64,000 nt of DNA from an uncultured Prevotellaceae bacterium. GTDB lineage: Bacteria > Bacteroidota > Bacteroidia > Bacteroidales > Bacteroidaceae. Made by a program: the position numbers and the translations under genes. The notes under the pieces are model-generated. The model made no database searches, was not told the DNA's origin, and saw only the letters and a program-made list of their open reading frames with translations. This document shows, piece after piece, positions 1 to 12,949 of the stretch; position 1 is the first letter of the stretch, and every line of letters begins with the position of its first letter. The stretch is from NCBI GenBank assembly GCA_902778535.1, contig CACYYG010000008.1, forward strand, positions 106,035-170,034. Reading direction: 5' to 3'.

Positions 1-1
1 C

Positions 2-3000
2 TATAGTGTACCCCTGAAGGCCAAGCTGAAGCTATATTGCACCGATCCTGACCATGAGGACTTCGGTACTGTCATTCAGGACGTTTTCCTCGGTCCTATT
101 CCCTACATGACGTCCAACGGAACCTTCGTCATCAACGGCGCAGAGCGCGTCGTCGTGTCGCAGCTGCACCGCTCGCCTGGCGTGTTCTTCGGACAGAGCG
201 TGCATGCCAACGGAACGCTGCTCTATTCTGCTCGCATCATTCCGTTCAAGGGCTCGTGGATTGAGTTCGCTACGGACATTAATAATGTGATGTATGCCTA
301 CATCGACCGTAAGAAGAAGTTGCCTGTTACAACGCTGTTGCGTGCTATCGGCTTCGAGAACGACAAGGACATCCTCCAGATTTTCGACCTCGCCGAAGAG
401 GTGAAGGTCACCAAGAAAGGCTTGAAGGAAGTCATTGGTTCGAAGCTTGCTGCCCGTGTGCTGAAGAGCTGGAACGAAGACTTCGTCGATGAGGACACCG
501 GTGAGGTCGTCTCCATCGAGCGTAACGAGGTCATCATGGAGCGCGAGACTGAGATCACCGAGGAGAACATGATGGACATCCTCGAGAGCGGTGCTCAGAC
601 CATCCTCGTGCATAAGGACGAGGCTGTGGCTCAGGACTACAGCATCATTTTCAACACGCTGGCCAAAGACCCGTCGAACTCCGAGAAGGAAGCCGTACTC
701 TACATCTATCGTCAGCTGCGCAATGCCGACCCTGCCGACGATGCCTCGGCACGTGAGGTCATTCAGAACCTGTTCTTCAGTGACAAGCGCTATGACTTGG
801 GCGATGTAGGCCGCTACCGCATCAACAAGAAACTGGGTCTTGAGACCGACATGAACGTCCGTGTGTTGACTAAGGAGGACATCATTGAGATTATCAAGTA
901 CCTCATTCAGCTTATTAACTCGAAGGCCGCCGTCGATGATATCGACCACCTTTCGAACCGCCGTGTGCGCACTGTGGGTGAGCAGCTGTCAAACCAGTTC
1001 TCTATCGGACTGGCCCGCATGAGCCGCACCATCCGTGAGCGCATGAATGTGCGCGATAATGAGGTGTTTACACCTACAGATCTTATTAACGCGAAGACCA
1101 TTTCGAGCGTTATTAACTCGTTCTTCGGAACGAACCCGCTGTCGCAGTTCATGGATCAGACGAACCCGCTGGCTGAAGTGACGCACAAGCGTCGTCTCTC
1201 TGCTCTGGGTCCTGGCGGTCTGAGCCGCGAGCGTGCCGGCTTTGAGGTGCGTGACGTTCACTATACGCACTACGGACGCCTCTGTCCTATCGAGTCGCCT
1301 GAAGGCCCGAACATCGGTCTGATATCGTCGCTCTGCGTCTATGCAAAGATCAACGAGCTGGGCTTTATCCAGACACCCTACCGTAAGGTGGAGAACGGCA
1401 TTGCCAACCTCAACAACGACGAGATTGTCTATCTCACTGCTGAGGACGAGGCCAACTACATCATTGGCCAGGGCAACGCCCCGCTGAACGATGACGGCAC
1501 CTTCATCCGCCCTGTGGTGAAGTGCCGTCAGGACGCCGACTTCCCCGTGGTGCCTCCCACAGAGGTGAACCTTATGGATGTGTCACCGCAGCAGATTGCC
1601 TCTATCGCCGCTTCGCTGATTCCCTTCCTGGAGCATGACGATGCCCACCGCGCACTGATGGGTTCTAACATGATGCGTCAGGCAGTGCCCTTGTTGCACA
1701 ATGAAGCACCTATCGTTGGCACCGGTATCGAGAAACAGGTGTGTGAGGATAGCCGCACGATGATTACCGCCGAGGGCGATGGCACTATCGAGTATGTCGA
1801 TGCCACTACCATCCGCATCCTTTACGACCGTACTGAGGACGAGGAGTTCGTAAGCTTTGAGCCCGCCCTCAAGGAATACCGCATTCCCAAGTTCCGTCGC
1901 ACCAACCAGAACATGACCATCGACTTGCGTCCTATCTGCGACAAGGGCCAGCGTGTGAAGAAGGGCGACATCCTGACCGAGGGTTATGCCACTGAGAACG
2001 GTGAACTGGCTCTGGGCCGCAACCTCCTCGTGGCTTACATGCCTTGGAAGGGTTACAACTATGAGGATGCCATCGTACTCAACGAGCGCATCGTACGTGA
2101 GGATATCCTCACCAGCGTACACGTTGATGAGTATTCGCTTGACGTGCGTGAGACGAAGCGTGGCGTTGAAGAGTTCACCTCTGACATTCCCAACGTATCT
2201 GAGGAGGCCACTAAGGATCTTGACGAGAACGGTGTCATCCGCGTCGGTGCCCGTGTGGAGCCCGGCGACATCCTCATCGGTAAGATTTCACCGAAGGGCG
2301 AGAGCGATCCTTCGCCTGAGGAGAAGCTGCTACGCGCCATCTTCGGCGACAAGGCCGGCGATGTGAAGGACTCTTCGCTGAAAGCCAATCCCTCGCTGAC
2401 AGGTGTCATTATCGACAAGAAACTCTTCGCAAAGGCCATCAAGACCCGCCAGACGAAGCAGCAGGACAAGATAACGCTTGCTAAGATCGACGAGGAGTAC
2501 GAGGCCAAGGTCAACGATCTGAAAGACATTCTTGTTGACAAGCTCTTTGAGCTGACCAAGGGTAAGGTTTCGCAGGGTGTGAAGGACTACACCGGTGCAG
2601 AGATTATCTCTAAGGGTTCGAAGATTACGATGACAGCCCTGAAGAATCTGGAGTACGGCGATGTGCAGACCAGCAAGTGGACCAACGACGAGCATAAGAA
2701 CGAGCTCATTGCCAAGCTCATCATCAATTACATGAAGAAGTATAAGCTGCTCGACGCCGAGATGAAGCGCCGCAAGTTCGCCATCACCATTGGCGACGAG
2801 CTGCCCTCAGGCATCCTGCAGATGGCGAAAGTTTACGTGGCCAAGAAGCGTAAGATCGGCGTTGGCGACAAGCTCGCCGGTCGTCACGGCAACAAGGGCA
2901 TCGTGTCGAAGGTGGTGCGCCAAGAGGATATGCCGTTCCTCGAGGACGGCCGTCCCGTCGATTTGGTGCTCAACCCGCTGGGCGTGCCCTCACGTATGAA

Positions 3001-3538
3001 CCTTGGTCAGATTTTCGAAGCCATCCTCGGTGCTGCCGGCAAGCGCATGGGTGTGAAGTTCGCTACGCCAATCTTCGACGGTGCCAAGCTCGACGACCTC
3101 GCCGAGTGGACCGACAAGGCCGGTCTGCCGCGTCTCTGCTCCACCCACCTTTACGACGGTGAGACGGGCGAGAAGTTCGACCAGCCGGCTACAGTGGGCA
3201 TCACCTACTTCTTGAAGCTGGGTCACATGGTTGAGGACAAGATGCACGCCCGTTCCATTGGTCCGTACAGTCTCATCACGCAGCAGCCGCTCGGCGGTAA
3301 AGCCCAGTTCGGTGGCCAGCGTTTCGGTGAGATGGAGGTCTGGGCACTGGAGGCCTTCGGTGCCAGCCATGTGCTTCAGGAGATTCTTACTATCAAGTCT
3401 GATGATACCGTGGGCCGCTCGAAGGCTTACGAGGCCATCGTCAAGGGCGAGCCGATGCCCACGCCGGGCATCCCCGAGTCGCTCAACGTGCTGTTGCACG
3501 AGCTGCGTGGTCTTGGCCTGAGCGTCACCCTCGACTAA
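2..3538 (+). CDS. rpoB: RNA polymerase beta subunit, 5' end missing
   Basis: Beta subunit of DNA-directed RNA polymerase. The frame is open from base 2 ([13 protein letters not shown]), so the gene starts upstream of the window; about 1,178 residues are present, and I estimate roughly 90 are missing from the N-terminus. Visible family landmarks are the rifampicin pocket ([18 protein letters not shown] followed by LSALGPGG, bases about 1140-1215), [12 protein letters not shown], and the active-site stretch [17 protein letters not shown] near base 2870. The D, H and S positions most often changed in rifampicin resistance look wild type. The C-terminus ends with [18 protein letters not shown], as expected for the family. 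rpoC follows after a 37-bp spacer, the usual rpoBC arrangement. Confidence 0.98.
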   Translation, partial: YSVPLKAKLKLYCTDPDHEDFGTVIQDVFLGPIPYMTSNGTFVINGAERVVVSQLHRSPGVFFGQSVHANGTLLYSARIIPFKGSWIEFATDINNVMYAYIDRKKKLPVTTLLRAIGFENDKDILQIFDLAEEVKVTKKGLKEVIGSKLAARVLKSWNEDFVDEDTGEVVSIERNEVIMERETEITEENMMDILESGAQTILVHKDEAVAQDYSIIFNTLAKDPSNSEKEAVLYIYRQLRNADPADDASAREVIQNLFFSDKRYDLGDVGRYRINKKLGLETDMNVRVLTKEDIIEIIKYLIQLINSKAAVDDIDHLSNRRVRTVGEQLSNQFSIGLARMSRTIRERMNVRDNEVFTPTDLINAKTISSVINSFFGTNPLSQFMDQTNPLAEVTHKRRLSALGPGGLSRERAGFEVRDVHYTHYGRLCPIESPEGPNIGLISSLCVYAKINELGFIQTPYRKVENGIANLNNDEIVYLTAEDEANYIIGQGNAPLNDDGTFIRPVVKCRQDADFPVVPPTEVNLMDVSPQQIASIAASLIPFLEHDDAHRALMGSNMMRQAVPLLHNEAPIVGTGIEKQVCEDSRTMITAEGDGTIEYVDATTIRILYDRTEDEEFVSFEPALKEYRIPKFRRTNQNMTIDLRPICDKGQRVKKGDILTEGYATENGELALGRNLLVAYMPWKGYNYEDAIVLNERIVREDILTSVHVDEYSLDVRETKRGVEEFTSDIPNVSEEATKDLDENGVIRVGARVEPGDILIGKISPKGESDPSPEEKLLRAIFGDKAGDVKDSSLKANPSLTGVIIDKKLFAKAIKTRQTKQQDKITLAKIDEEYEAKVNDLKDILVDKLFELTKGKVSQGVKDYTGAEIISKGSKITMTALKNLEYGDVQTSKWTNDEHKNELIAKLIINYMKKYKLLDAEMKRRKFAITIGDELPSGILQMAKVYVAKKRKIGVGDKLAGRHGNKGIVSKVVRQEDMPFLEDGRPVDLVLNPLGVPSRMNLGQIFEAILGAAGKRMGVKFATPIFDGAKLDDLAEWTDKAGLPRLCSTHLYDGETGEKFDQPATVGITYFLKLGHMVEDKMHARSIGPYSLITQQPLGGKAQFGGQRFGEMEVWALEAFGASHVLQEILTIKSDDTVGRSKAYEAIVKGEPMPTPGIPESLNVLLHELRGLGLSVTLD

Positions 3539-3539
3539 T

Positions 3540-3569
3540 TAAGCATTAAGCATTAAGAATTAAGCATTA
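3540..3569. repeat. short tandem words in the rpoB-rpoC spacer
   Basis: The spacer is made almost entirely of iterated TAAGCAT / TAAGAAT words at 7-8 bp intervals, ending just before the rpoC start. It is similar in style, though not in sequence, to low-complexity spacers elsewhere in the window (41345-41378, 60645-60690). No promoter is visible, so rpoC is probably co-transcribed with rpoB. Confidence 0.6.
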
Positions 3570-3575
3570 CGAAAT

Positions 3576-7893
<4,318 letters not shown>

Positions 7894-7910
<17 letters not shown>

Positions 7911-7934
7911 TGCTTGTTTTTGGAAGATTTTTTT
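7894..7934 (+). terminator. rpoC terminator supplied by the inserted segment
   Basis: CTTCCAAAAACA (7894-7905) pairs perfectly with TGTTTTTGGAAG (7915-7926), and a T-tract follows. The stem begins within the last codons of rpoC and spans its stop codon. It is a second rpoC terminator: the likely original one is at 9151-9207. Confidence 0.8.
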
Positions 7935-7967
7935 ATGGCTTTCCTTTATCGCTTTTTGGAATAACCG

Positions 7968-8050
7968 TATCTTTGCCGATGACTCTGAAAGCCAAAAGGG
8001 GCTGGAGGGTAAGAGCTTAGTGGAAAAGAACGTTTTATTGCTGAATCAGT
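7968..8050 (+). repeat. promoter-plus-hairpin unit, left copy
   Basis: Contains TATCTTTG (7968-7975), a Bacteroidota -7 box on the plus strand, then TGACTCTGAAAGCC...GGGCTGGAGGGTAAGAG. It is an imperfect direct repeat of 8866-8966. The transcript could fold with ACTCT pairing with AGGGT and AGCC pairing with GGCT. It overlaps the 3' end of the HEPN gene on the opposite strand. No convincing protein is encoded. It may be a small RNA or an element end. Confidence 0.55.
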
Positions 8051-8433
8051 ATAGTAATAACTGCAACTAATTCATGGGCCGGTTCTACAATTGTACGCAA
8101 TTCCTCTTCACTTACAGAGAAAATGCAGTTATAATCTCCCTTTTCCCGCAATTGTTCCATCCTCGTCAGAAAGCTACCTAACTTATCCTCTATGATTCCA
8201 GTTTTAATGAAATGCAATCCAAACTGGCTCAACATGCCGGAATGTCTTTTACTTGCTAAACCATTATGGATAAACAAGGCTTGAACAGCATGGAAACAAG
8301 CATAATAGTATCTGTTAGCGGCTAAGTCCCATTGTTTCAGCTCCTGCACCATTTCTGCTTGCTCCAAGAAGCGGTTGGCCTTTTCCATTTGAAGACCCAC
8401 CATTGTTTTCCTTTCATCATCGTTCAAGCTCAT
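8035..8433 (-). CDS. HEPN-domain toxin of an MNT/HEPN pair
   Basis: 132-residue all-helical HEPN protein of the HepT type. HEPN toxins of this class are RNases whose active site is an R-X(4-6)-H motif; here RYYYACFH (about residues 41-48) gives R-X6-H, followed by the family-typical stretch ALFIHNGLASKRHSGML. Its start codon overlaps the stop of the upstream nucleotidyltransferase gene by 4 bp (ATGA), so the two are translationally coupled, as in hepT/mntA-type modules where the MNT partner modifies and silences the toxin. The pair sits between two copies of the rpoC 3' end. The family call is firm; toxin activity is inferred. Confidence 0.9.
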   Translation of the reverse strand: MSLNDDERKTMVGLQMEKANRFLEQAEMVQELKQWDLAANRYYYACFHAVQALFIHNGLASKRHSGMLSQFGLHFIKTGIIEDKLGSFLTRMEQLREKGDYNCIFSVSEEELRTIVEPAHELVAVITILIQQ

Positions 8434-8741
8434 AGGGCAATAGCATCTTTTACTACATTATGATAGAAAGGGGTGATTCTGCTGGCCTCCCATTCCTTTT
8501 TGGTGTACATGATGGGGTTGATTTCCGCACCGAGGTCCCATCCCAACTTTGTAAGGGGATAGGTCACAGTATCGTAGTCTTCTGGCATCAATTTTTCCTT
8601 GTCAAGAACGATTAAGATGTCCCAGTCTGAATCTTGACGTGCATCACCACGTGCCTGTGAGCCATAAAGCATGGCTACAGCCTGCTTCGGCAGACTCATG
8701 GAAAGCGCCTTTTTGATGCTGTCAAGTACTTGTTTATCCAT
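8430..8741 (-). CDS. minimal nucleotidyltransferase (MNT) antitoxin
   Basis: 103-residue nucleotidyltransferase with the polymerase-beta-like motif GSQARGDARQDSDWDILI (GS-X9-DxD form, residues about 27-44), which binds metal and nucleotide. In characterised MntA/HepT systems the MNT protein adenylylates the HEPN toxin and thereby neutralises it; that role is inferred here from the 4-bp overlap with the HEPN gene. A TATCTTTG box lies at 8764-8771 on the same strand, about 22 bp upstream of the start codon, so this gene is first in the two-gene unit. Confidence 0.9.
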   Translation of the reverse strand: MDKQVLDSIKKALSMSLPKQAVAMLYGSQARGDARQDSDWDILIVLDKEKLMPEDYDTVTYPLTKLGWDLGAEINPIMYTKKEWEASRITPFYHNVVKDAIAL

Positions 8742-8763
8742 AATAAGTTCTTTTTCTTGCGGG

Positions 8764-8771
8764 CAAAGATA
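8764..8771 (-). promoter_or_regulatory. -7 promoter box of the MNT/HEPN pair
   Basis: TATCTTTG read on the minus strand, matching the Bacteroidota TAnnTTTG consensus, 22 bp upstream of the MNT start at 8741. It implies a leader of about 15 nt. Confidence 0.75.
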
Positions 8772-8865
8772 ATCATTTTTTGTGAATAAACAATCTTTTT
8801 TTCCACTCTTTTTCCTTTCCTACCAAACTTTTCGTGGACTTTCTTTGTCGATTCACTTTTTTCCT

Positions 8866-8966
8866 TACTTTTGCCGCTGACTCTGATAGCCCGCAGGAGC
8901 TGGAGGGTCAGATCTAAGTGAAAAAGGACGTTTACGAACGTTATCTTCTGCTGCTGAATCTCGCAC
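8866..8966 (+). repeat. promoter-plus-hairpin unit, right copy
   Basis: Imperfect direct repeat of 7968-8050: TACTTTTG box (8866-8873), then CTGACTCTGATAGCC...GGAGCTGGAGGGTCAG, which can fold as a two-step hairpin (CTGACTCT with AGGGTCAG; AGC with GCT). It ends a few bases before the second rpoC 3' copy, so a transcript starting here would run into that fragment. With the left copy it brackets the toxin-antitoxin genes. Confidence 0.55.
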
Positions 8967-8973
8967 ATTCAAG

Positions 8974-9120
8974 TTGCGCGAATTCGACAAGCTCATCGTC
9001 GGCTCCAAGGAGGAGTACGAGCGCATGCAGGCCAACCGCAAGAACGTGCTCGACTTCGTGCAGGAGAATGTCCACCGTCTGTCTCTGACAGACATTACAT
9101 CTATGAAGGAGTTGCGCTGA
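8974..9120 (+). pseudogene. detached second copy of the rpoC 3' end
   Basis: The first 99 bp (8974-9072) are identical to rpoC 7794-7892 and stay in the rpoC frame ([15 protein letters not shown]...); the frame then continues with HRLSLTDITSMKELR and stops at 9120. A strong terminator follows at 9151. The simplest reading is that this is the original rpoC tail, displaced about 1.2 kb downstream when the cassette entered. There is no start codon of its own. A repeat-collapse or assembly artefact cannot be excluded from sequence alone. Confidence 0.85.
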
Positions 9121-9150
9121 AATGCGGTAACAGCGCTGGGCACTCTTTCG

Positions 9151-9207
9151 AATACAAAGAAAAACCAGAAAGGCAAACCGTTGCTCTTTCTGGTTTTTCT
9201 TTGTATT
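9151..9207 (+). terminator. strong terminator, probably the original rpoC terminator
   Basis: A perfect 22-bp stem: AATACAAAGAAAAACCAGAA... (9151-9172) pairs with ...TTCTGGTTTTTCTTTGTATT (9186-9207), with a 13-nt loop. It lies 30 bp after the stop of the displaced rpoC tail. Confidence 0.85.
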
Positions 9208-9254
9208 GCGTGTTAGTGCGTAACAGCCTAATTAATTAGTCCCAGACACTGCCG

Positions 9255-9440
9255 TCACCAAGTAGTGTCGTCGGTCTCGTCGTCCCAGTCGTACGCGCCG
9301 TTGGATCTCCGGGCACCCAGCCAGTCGTCGTAGTCGGGGATTTCATTTGGAGGGGTGGCGGTTTCGCTGGCTTGTAGCAGGCAAGTCTTGTGGCGCAGTT
9401 CGACCACATTGAACGATGGCTTCAAATACTTCTTTTTCAT
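9255..9440 (-). CDS. small hypothetical protein (KKYLKPSFNVVEL type)
   Basis: 61 residues from the ATG at 9440, which has GGAGG eight bases upstream; an in-frame ATG at 9455 abuts the previous stop codon and is less likely. The N-terminus MKKKYLKPSFNVVELRH, then a CLLQAS stretch and an acidic, tryptophan-containing tail, is a pattern I recognise from many small uncharacterised Prevotella proteins. It lies directly downstream of the large surface-protein gene on the same strand and is probably co-transcribed with it. Function unknown; whether the N-terminal part is a leader that is removed is not decidable here. Confidence 0.65.
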   Translation of the reverse strand: MKKKYLKPSFNVVELRHKTCLLQASETATPPNEIPDYDDWLGARRSNGAYDWDDETDDTTW

Positions 9441-9455
9441 AGCTATGTCCTCCAT

Positions 9456-12400
9456 TTACTTGATTACTATTTTCTTTCCGTTGTTGATATACATACCTTC
9501 CTTCGTGGGCTTGCCGTTGAGACGCACCCCGTCGAGCGTGTACCATGCCTCGCTGTCAAAGGTCACGTCACCCGTCGTGGTGTCGAGCGTGCCAATGGCG
9601 CTAGTCTCGCCATTTGCTCCTACCAGCTTCACGGTGATGCGCTGTGGCAGTTCCTCCGTAGCCGCTGCGCTGCGGGTCAGGGCACGAGCATTGCTGGGCT
9701 CGCTGCCCGTCCACATCAGGTAGCACGACGTGGGGCGAATCTTCGCGCCGCTCTTCACTCTCACGAAGTCGCCGGCCACGACGATTTGTTCATCCACCTC
9801 TTTGGTTGTTCCTGCGAAGCCATACACCTTGCCGATTTCTTCGGAGTGCTCGCTGTTGCTCCAGTAGCGCGGCTGGTAGGTGCCTTTGAAGTTCCATTTG
9901 TTCCAGGAATATGACTCATTGCTGCCGTCATACTCGGTTTCCTTCGTGCCACCATCGTAGCCCTCGGTGTAGATGTCGAAGCCTTGGTAGTAGTCGTCCC
10001 CATTCGTGACGTAGAGGTAGTTCGCGTCCTCGCCAGGCATGAAGAGATACGGCGTGTTGGCCTTCATCGTGGTCTCAGTCGTTTCGTTAGAACCTTCCTC
10101 GCCCACTTCCCTCATCACGGCAATCCACATGTTAAACGGCACTTCCTCAATGCCTGCAAAAGAATAGAACTTTCCCTCCAGAATGTTGTCGTATTCACCC
10201 CTTCTGAGGTCGTTCTTGCGGAAATCGAACGGCAGCATGATGGTCACGGCCATGTCTCTGGTGAACGGGCGGTTGTAGCGCAGGTAATTTGTCCACTGTT
10301 TCGTCTTGACATCCTTGATGCCGAGCGGCATGTCATCGTACTCGATGATATAGCTCTTCTCCCCGCTGTAGCTGTACGTCTCCACTAGGTCACCGTATGT
10401 CGGCGTATAGTACTTGCCGTCGAAGACCATGGTGTGGCCATAGACCTTTAGGAAGCCGTGGTCGGTTGTCGGGTCGCCGAAGTGGGCGAAATTGTCGGGA
10501 GCGTCGGCCGATTCCACAGCGGGCGAGCCTTGCTTCAGACCGCGTGTGCCGACGTAGAAGCAGTTGGTCAGTTTACCCTCACCATAGCCGTTGCTGCGGT
10601 GGAAGAAGGTGCTGTTCTTGTCGTTGTCATATCCCCAGTAGAGTTCGCACTTGTTGCCATTGTTGTCGTACTGGCCGTGCAGGAAGAGGCAGTCTTTCAG
10701 TATGGCATATCCGTACTGTGACATGGCACCGATGAATCCGCCGCAGCCATAAGTCTGGTTCCAGGTGTTCGAGTTGTAGATGAGTCCGTCATAGACGCAG
10801 CCCGTGATGTTGCAGTCCACGAGGTTGTTCGTATACTGTACGTAGCCCACGATACCACCGTGCCCTGCTTCACCGTTGATGGTGCTGCTGATTTGGGTGC
10901 TGACGCGACAGTTCTCAATGGTGAGATTACCGCTGGCAGAACCTACCAGACCGCCCATGTTGTGCCAAATACCGCCTTCAATCTGTCCCGTTGCGTGCAG
11001 GTTGCGGATGGTAGCGCCGTTAGTGATGTGGAATGGGGAACAATTAGTCCTGTCAGCGGTGTAGTTGAAGGTCAGCGTATGGCCGTCACCGTCGAACGTG
11101 CCCTTGAACGGATGGTTAGTGCTGCCCGCCATCGTTGTCACGGTGATGTTGCCAGCCAGCACCACGGTCTTGCCGCTGAAGCCATTCAACTCGCCGTCCA
11201 CTTCCAGGCGTCGGCAGAAGTAGTTCCAGCCCTCGGCAGTCTTGATGGTGTAGGTGTCGCCGCTCTGCGTGATGTTGTTCTCATTCAGCGGATATGTGAA
11301 CGTGGCGCTGAGGTTCACGTTCTCTGCAGGCATATTGAACGTGTAGGTGTTGCCGCTTTGGTTATAGGCGATGTTATTGCCCGACCTTGCGCCCGTCAGG
11401 GTCAGCCCTTCAAGTATCTCGTCCATCTGCTGCGTATAGGTGATGGTTATCTCCTCACCCTCCAAACCTGAACTCTTGCTTAGACCGAACTGCGAGTAGT
11501 TGTTATTGACCTTATATCCTGCCAAGATGCTGAAGTCCTTGGTCAGCGTGCAGTTATAATTGTAGCCGTCGCCGATAGTAACGGTAGCAGTTACAGTGTA
11601 GTCGCCGATTGCGGCTGGTGCCATGTTGCTTTCCTCGCTGTTTGCCTTGTTCCGATAAACAAAGGAGGCGGAGATGTCGGTAATGCCCGTCTCATTCATG
11701 AATTCCGTTAGGTTGAGCGATGCATTGTGTCTTTGCGAATCAAAAGATGCATCATTAGCAGTCAGCGTCAGTGTGGACTTACGCTCTGTAAGACCGCAAT
11801 TGTGGGCGGCGCTGGTGCTGGTACATGTGGCAGTCAGCGTGTTGTCGGTGTTACTAAATGAAAACGTATGACCAGGGTCTTGTGTTTCTTGCACCTCAAT
11901 TTCATAGGTAATAACGATGGTGCCGTCACTAAACGCGAAGTTGCCGCCAGTTCCTTCTATGCCAGAAAACATAATTCTCAGGGGATTGGTTGCGCTGACA
12001 TCTATACTGCCCTCAAAGGTAGCAGAGTTTGTTGGCTTATTGCTATCATTCGACGGGAAATCGTAATCGCTATTGTCTCCATGCAGATGTAGCAAAGTTG
12101 AAGTGTTGTTCTTATCAAGACCAATGTACATTTGCATGCCACTATTGTAGAATGAGAAATTAGTGAGTACCACGCTTTTCACGGTTCCTTCCAGATTGGT
12201 AAACTCAATGACTCCCTCACATTGAATAACACTTCTGCGAAAGGCCGTAATCTTTCTACCACCATTTGTGGTTAGTTGAATTTTATCAAGGTCTGGCGTC
12301 TTGTTCGAATAGTGAAGCACCATACCCCCGCTAACCAGTGTATGGTCGTCCTGAAGTGTCGTCCTACCCGACGTGCAACCGTCCATGTAGAACGTCACGG

Positions 12401-12497
12401 TTCTCGTCTCCGTCACAGCCCACGCCGTCTGCACCATCGTGAGCATCGCGGCGAGTGTAAGGATAAGATTGAATGATAGTTTTACTCTTGTTTTCAT
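9456..12497 (-). CDS. large secreted surface protein with GLUG-like repeats
   Basis: About 1,013 residues from the ATG at 12497, chosen because it opens a classic signal peptide (MKTRVKLSFNLILTLAAMLT, cleavage near TAWA); the upstream in-frame ATG at 12551 would put a charged segment before it. The body is a beta-rich extracellular protein: Ig/InlB-like segments in the first half (SATFTYPLNENNITQ), then GLUG-like repeats (MGGLVGSASGNLTIENCRV, GHGGIVGYVQ). It ends YTLDGVRLNGKPTKEGMYI plus NNGKKIVIK, a tail common on exported Prevotella proteins and possibly a sorting signal. It has a long structured leader (12612-12732) and a promoter at 12771. Specific function unknown; adhesion is a guess. 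Confidence 0.85.
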   Translation of the reverse strand: MKTRVKLSFNLILTLAAMLTMVQTAWAVTETRTVTFYMDGCTSGRTTLQDDHTLVSGGMVLHYSNKTPDLDKIQLTTNGGRKITAFRRSVIQCEGVIEFTNLEGTVKSVVLTNFSFYNSGMQMYIGLDKNNTSTLLHLHGDNSDYDFPSNDSNKPTNSATFEGSIDVSATNPLRIMFSGIEGTGGNFAFSDGTIVITYEIEVQETQDPGHTFSFSNTDNTLTATCTSTSAAHNCGLTERKSTLTLTANDASFDSQRHNASLNLTEFMNETGITDISASFVYRNKANSEESNMAPAAIGDYTVTATVTIGDGYNYNCTLTKDFSILAGYKVNNNYSQFGLSKSSGLEGEEITITYTQQMDEILEGLTLTGARSGNNIAYNQSGNTYTFNMPAENVNLSATFTYPLNENNITQSGDTYTIKTAEGWNYFCRRLEVDGELNGFSGKTVVLAGNITVTTMAGSTNHPFKGTFDGDGHTLTFNYTADRTNCSPFHITNGATIRNLHATGQIEGGIWHNMGGLVGSASGNLTIENCRVSTQISSTINGEAGHGGIVGYVQYTNNLVDCNITGCVYDGLIYNSNTWNQTYGCGGFIGAMSQYGYAILKDCLFLHGQYDNNGNKCELYWGYDNDKNSTFFHRSNGYGEGKLTNCFYVGTRGLKQGSPAVESADAPDNFAHFGDPTTDHGFLKVYGHTMVFDGKYYTPTYGDLVETYSYSGEKSYIIEYDDMPLGIKDVKTKQWTNYLRYNRPFTRDMAVTIMLPFDFRKNDLRRGEYDNILEGKFYSFAGIEEVPFNMWIAVMREVGEEGSNETTETTMKANTPYLFMPGEDANYLYVTNGDDYYQGFDIYTEGYDGGTKETEYDGSNESYSWNKWNFKGTYQPRYWSNSEHSEEIGKVYGFAGTTKEVDEQIVVAGDFVRVKSGAKIRPTSCYLMWTGSEPSNARALTRSAAATEELPQRITVKLVGANGETSAIGTLDTTTGDVTFDSEAWYTLDGVRLNGKPTKEGMYINNGKKIVIK

Positions 12498-12611
12498 ACT
12501 CTCATTTCTTTTTAATTGTTCTTGTTTTATGTTTTTTGTTACTCTCATCAAAGTCTGGTAGGGGGAACACTATCGGTATGGGCATAAAGAAAGCGCAGAC
12601 CCCGTCCCATA

Positions 12612-12732
12612 TTCTCCGACAGGCCCGCGACGGCCCCAAATTCGTTATGGTGGAGTCTGCGCTATGCGCAGCTCCAATACGAATTTGGTTTTGCTCGTAA
12701 AATCTCGTTAGAGGTCGCGGTTCGTCGGAGAA
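12612..12732 (-). ncRNA. four-helix structured 5' leader (candidate cis-regulatory RNA)
   Basis: Four nested complementary blocks: TTCTCCGAC (12612-12620) with GTCGGAGAA (12724-12732); CCGCGAC (12625-12631) with GTCGCGG (12714-12720); CCAAATTCGT (12636-12645) with ACGAATTTGG (12679-12688); TGGAG (12651-12655) with CTCCA (12672-12676), extended by CTGCGC with GCGCAG around a 3-nt loop. It lies between the minus-strand promoter at 12771 and the start codon at 12497, so it would be part of a leader of about 270 nt. It matches no riboswitch family I can name. Confidence 0.65.
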
Positions 12733-12770
12733 ATTGAGCAACAAAAAGTCGTGTTCAAGGAACACTGGTG

Positions 12771-12778
12771 CAAAGATA
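12771..12778 (-). promoter_or_regulatory. -7 promoter box for the surface-protein gene
   Basis: TATCTTTG on the minus strand; the predicted start of transcription is near 12764, giving a leader of roughly 270 nt before the ATG at 12497. No clear -33 TTG is visible. Confidence 0.65.
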
Positions 12779-12949
12779 CGAACTTTCCATGAAAAGCGGT
12801 CACGGAAGATGCTTTTTAACACAAAAAAAGCCTGATTTGAGGTGGCATTCCCAACAACCGCCGTACTGTCCTGACAATTTGTGGGGACGATAGCTTATGG
12901 GGAGCTTGTATGTTTCACACAGATTTGTGTGACTTCGGATTCTTCGGAA

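Noticed and set aside
1130-1230. Rifampicin-resistance changes in rpoB
   Set aside because: The commonly altered D, H and S positions of the pocket read as wild type.
12502-12822. A 106-codon minus-strand open frame across the structured leader
   Set aside because: It begins upstream of the predicted promoter box, runs through the hairpin, has no family resemblance and is rich in residues forced by the repeat structure.
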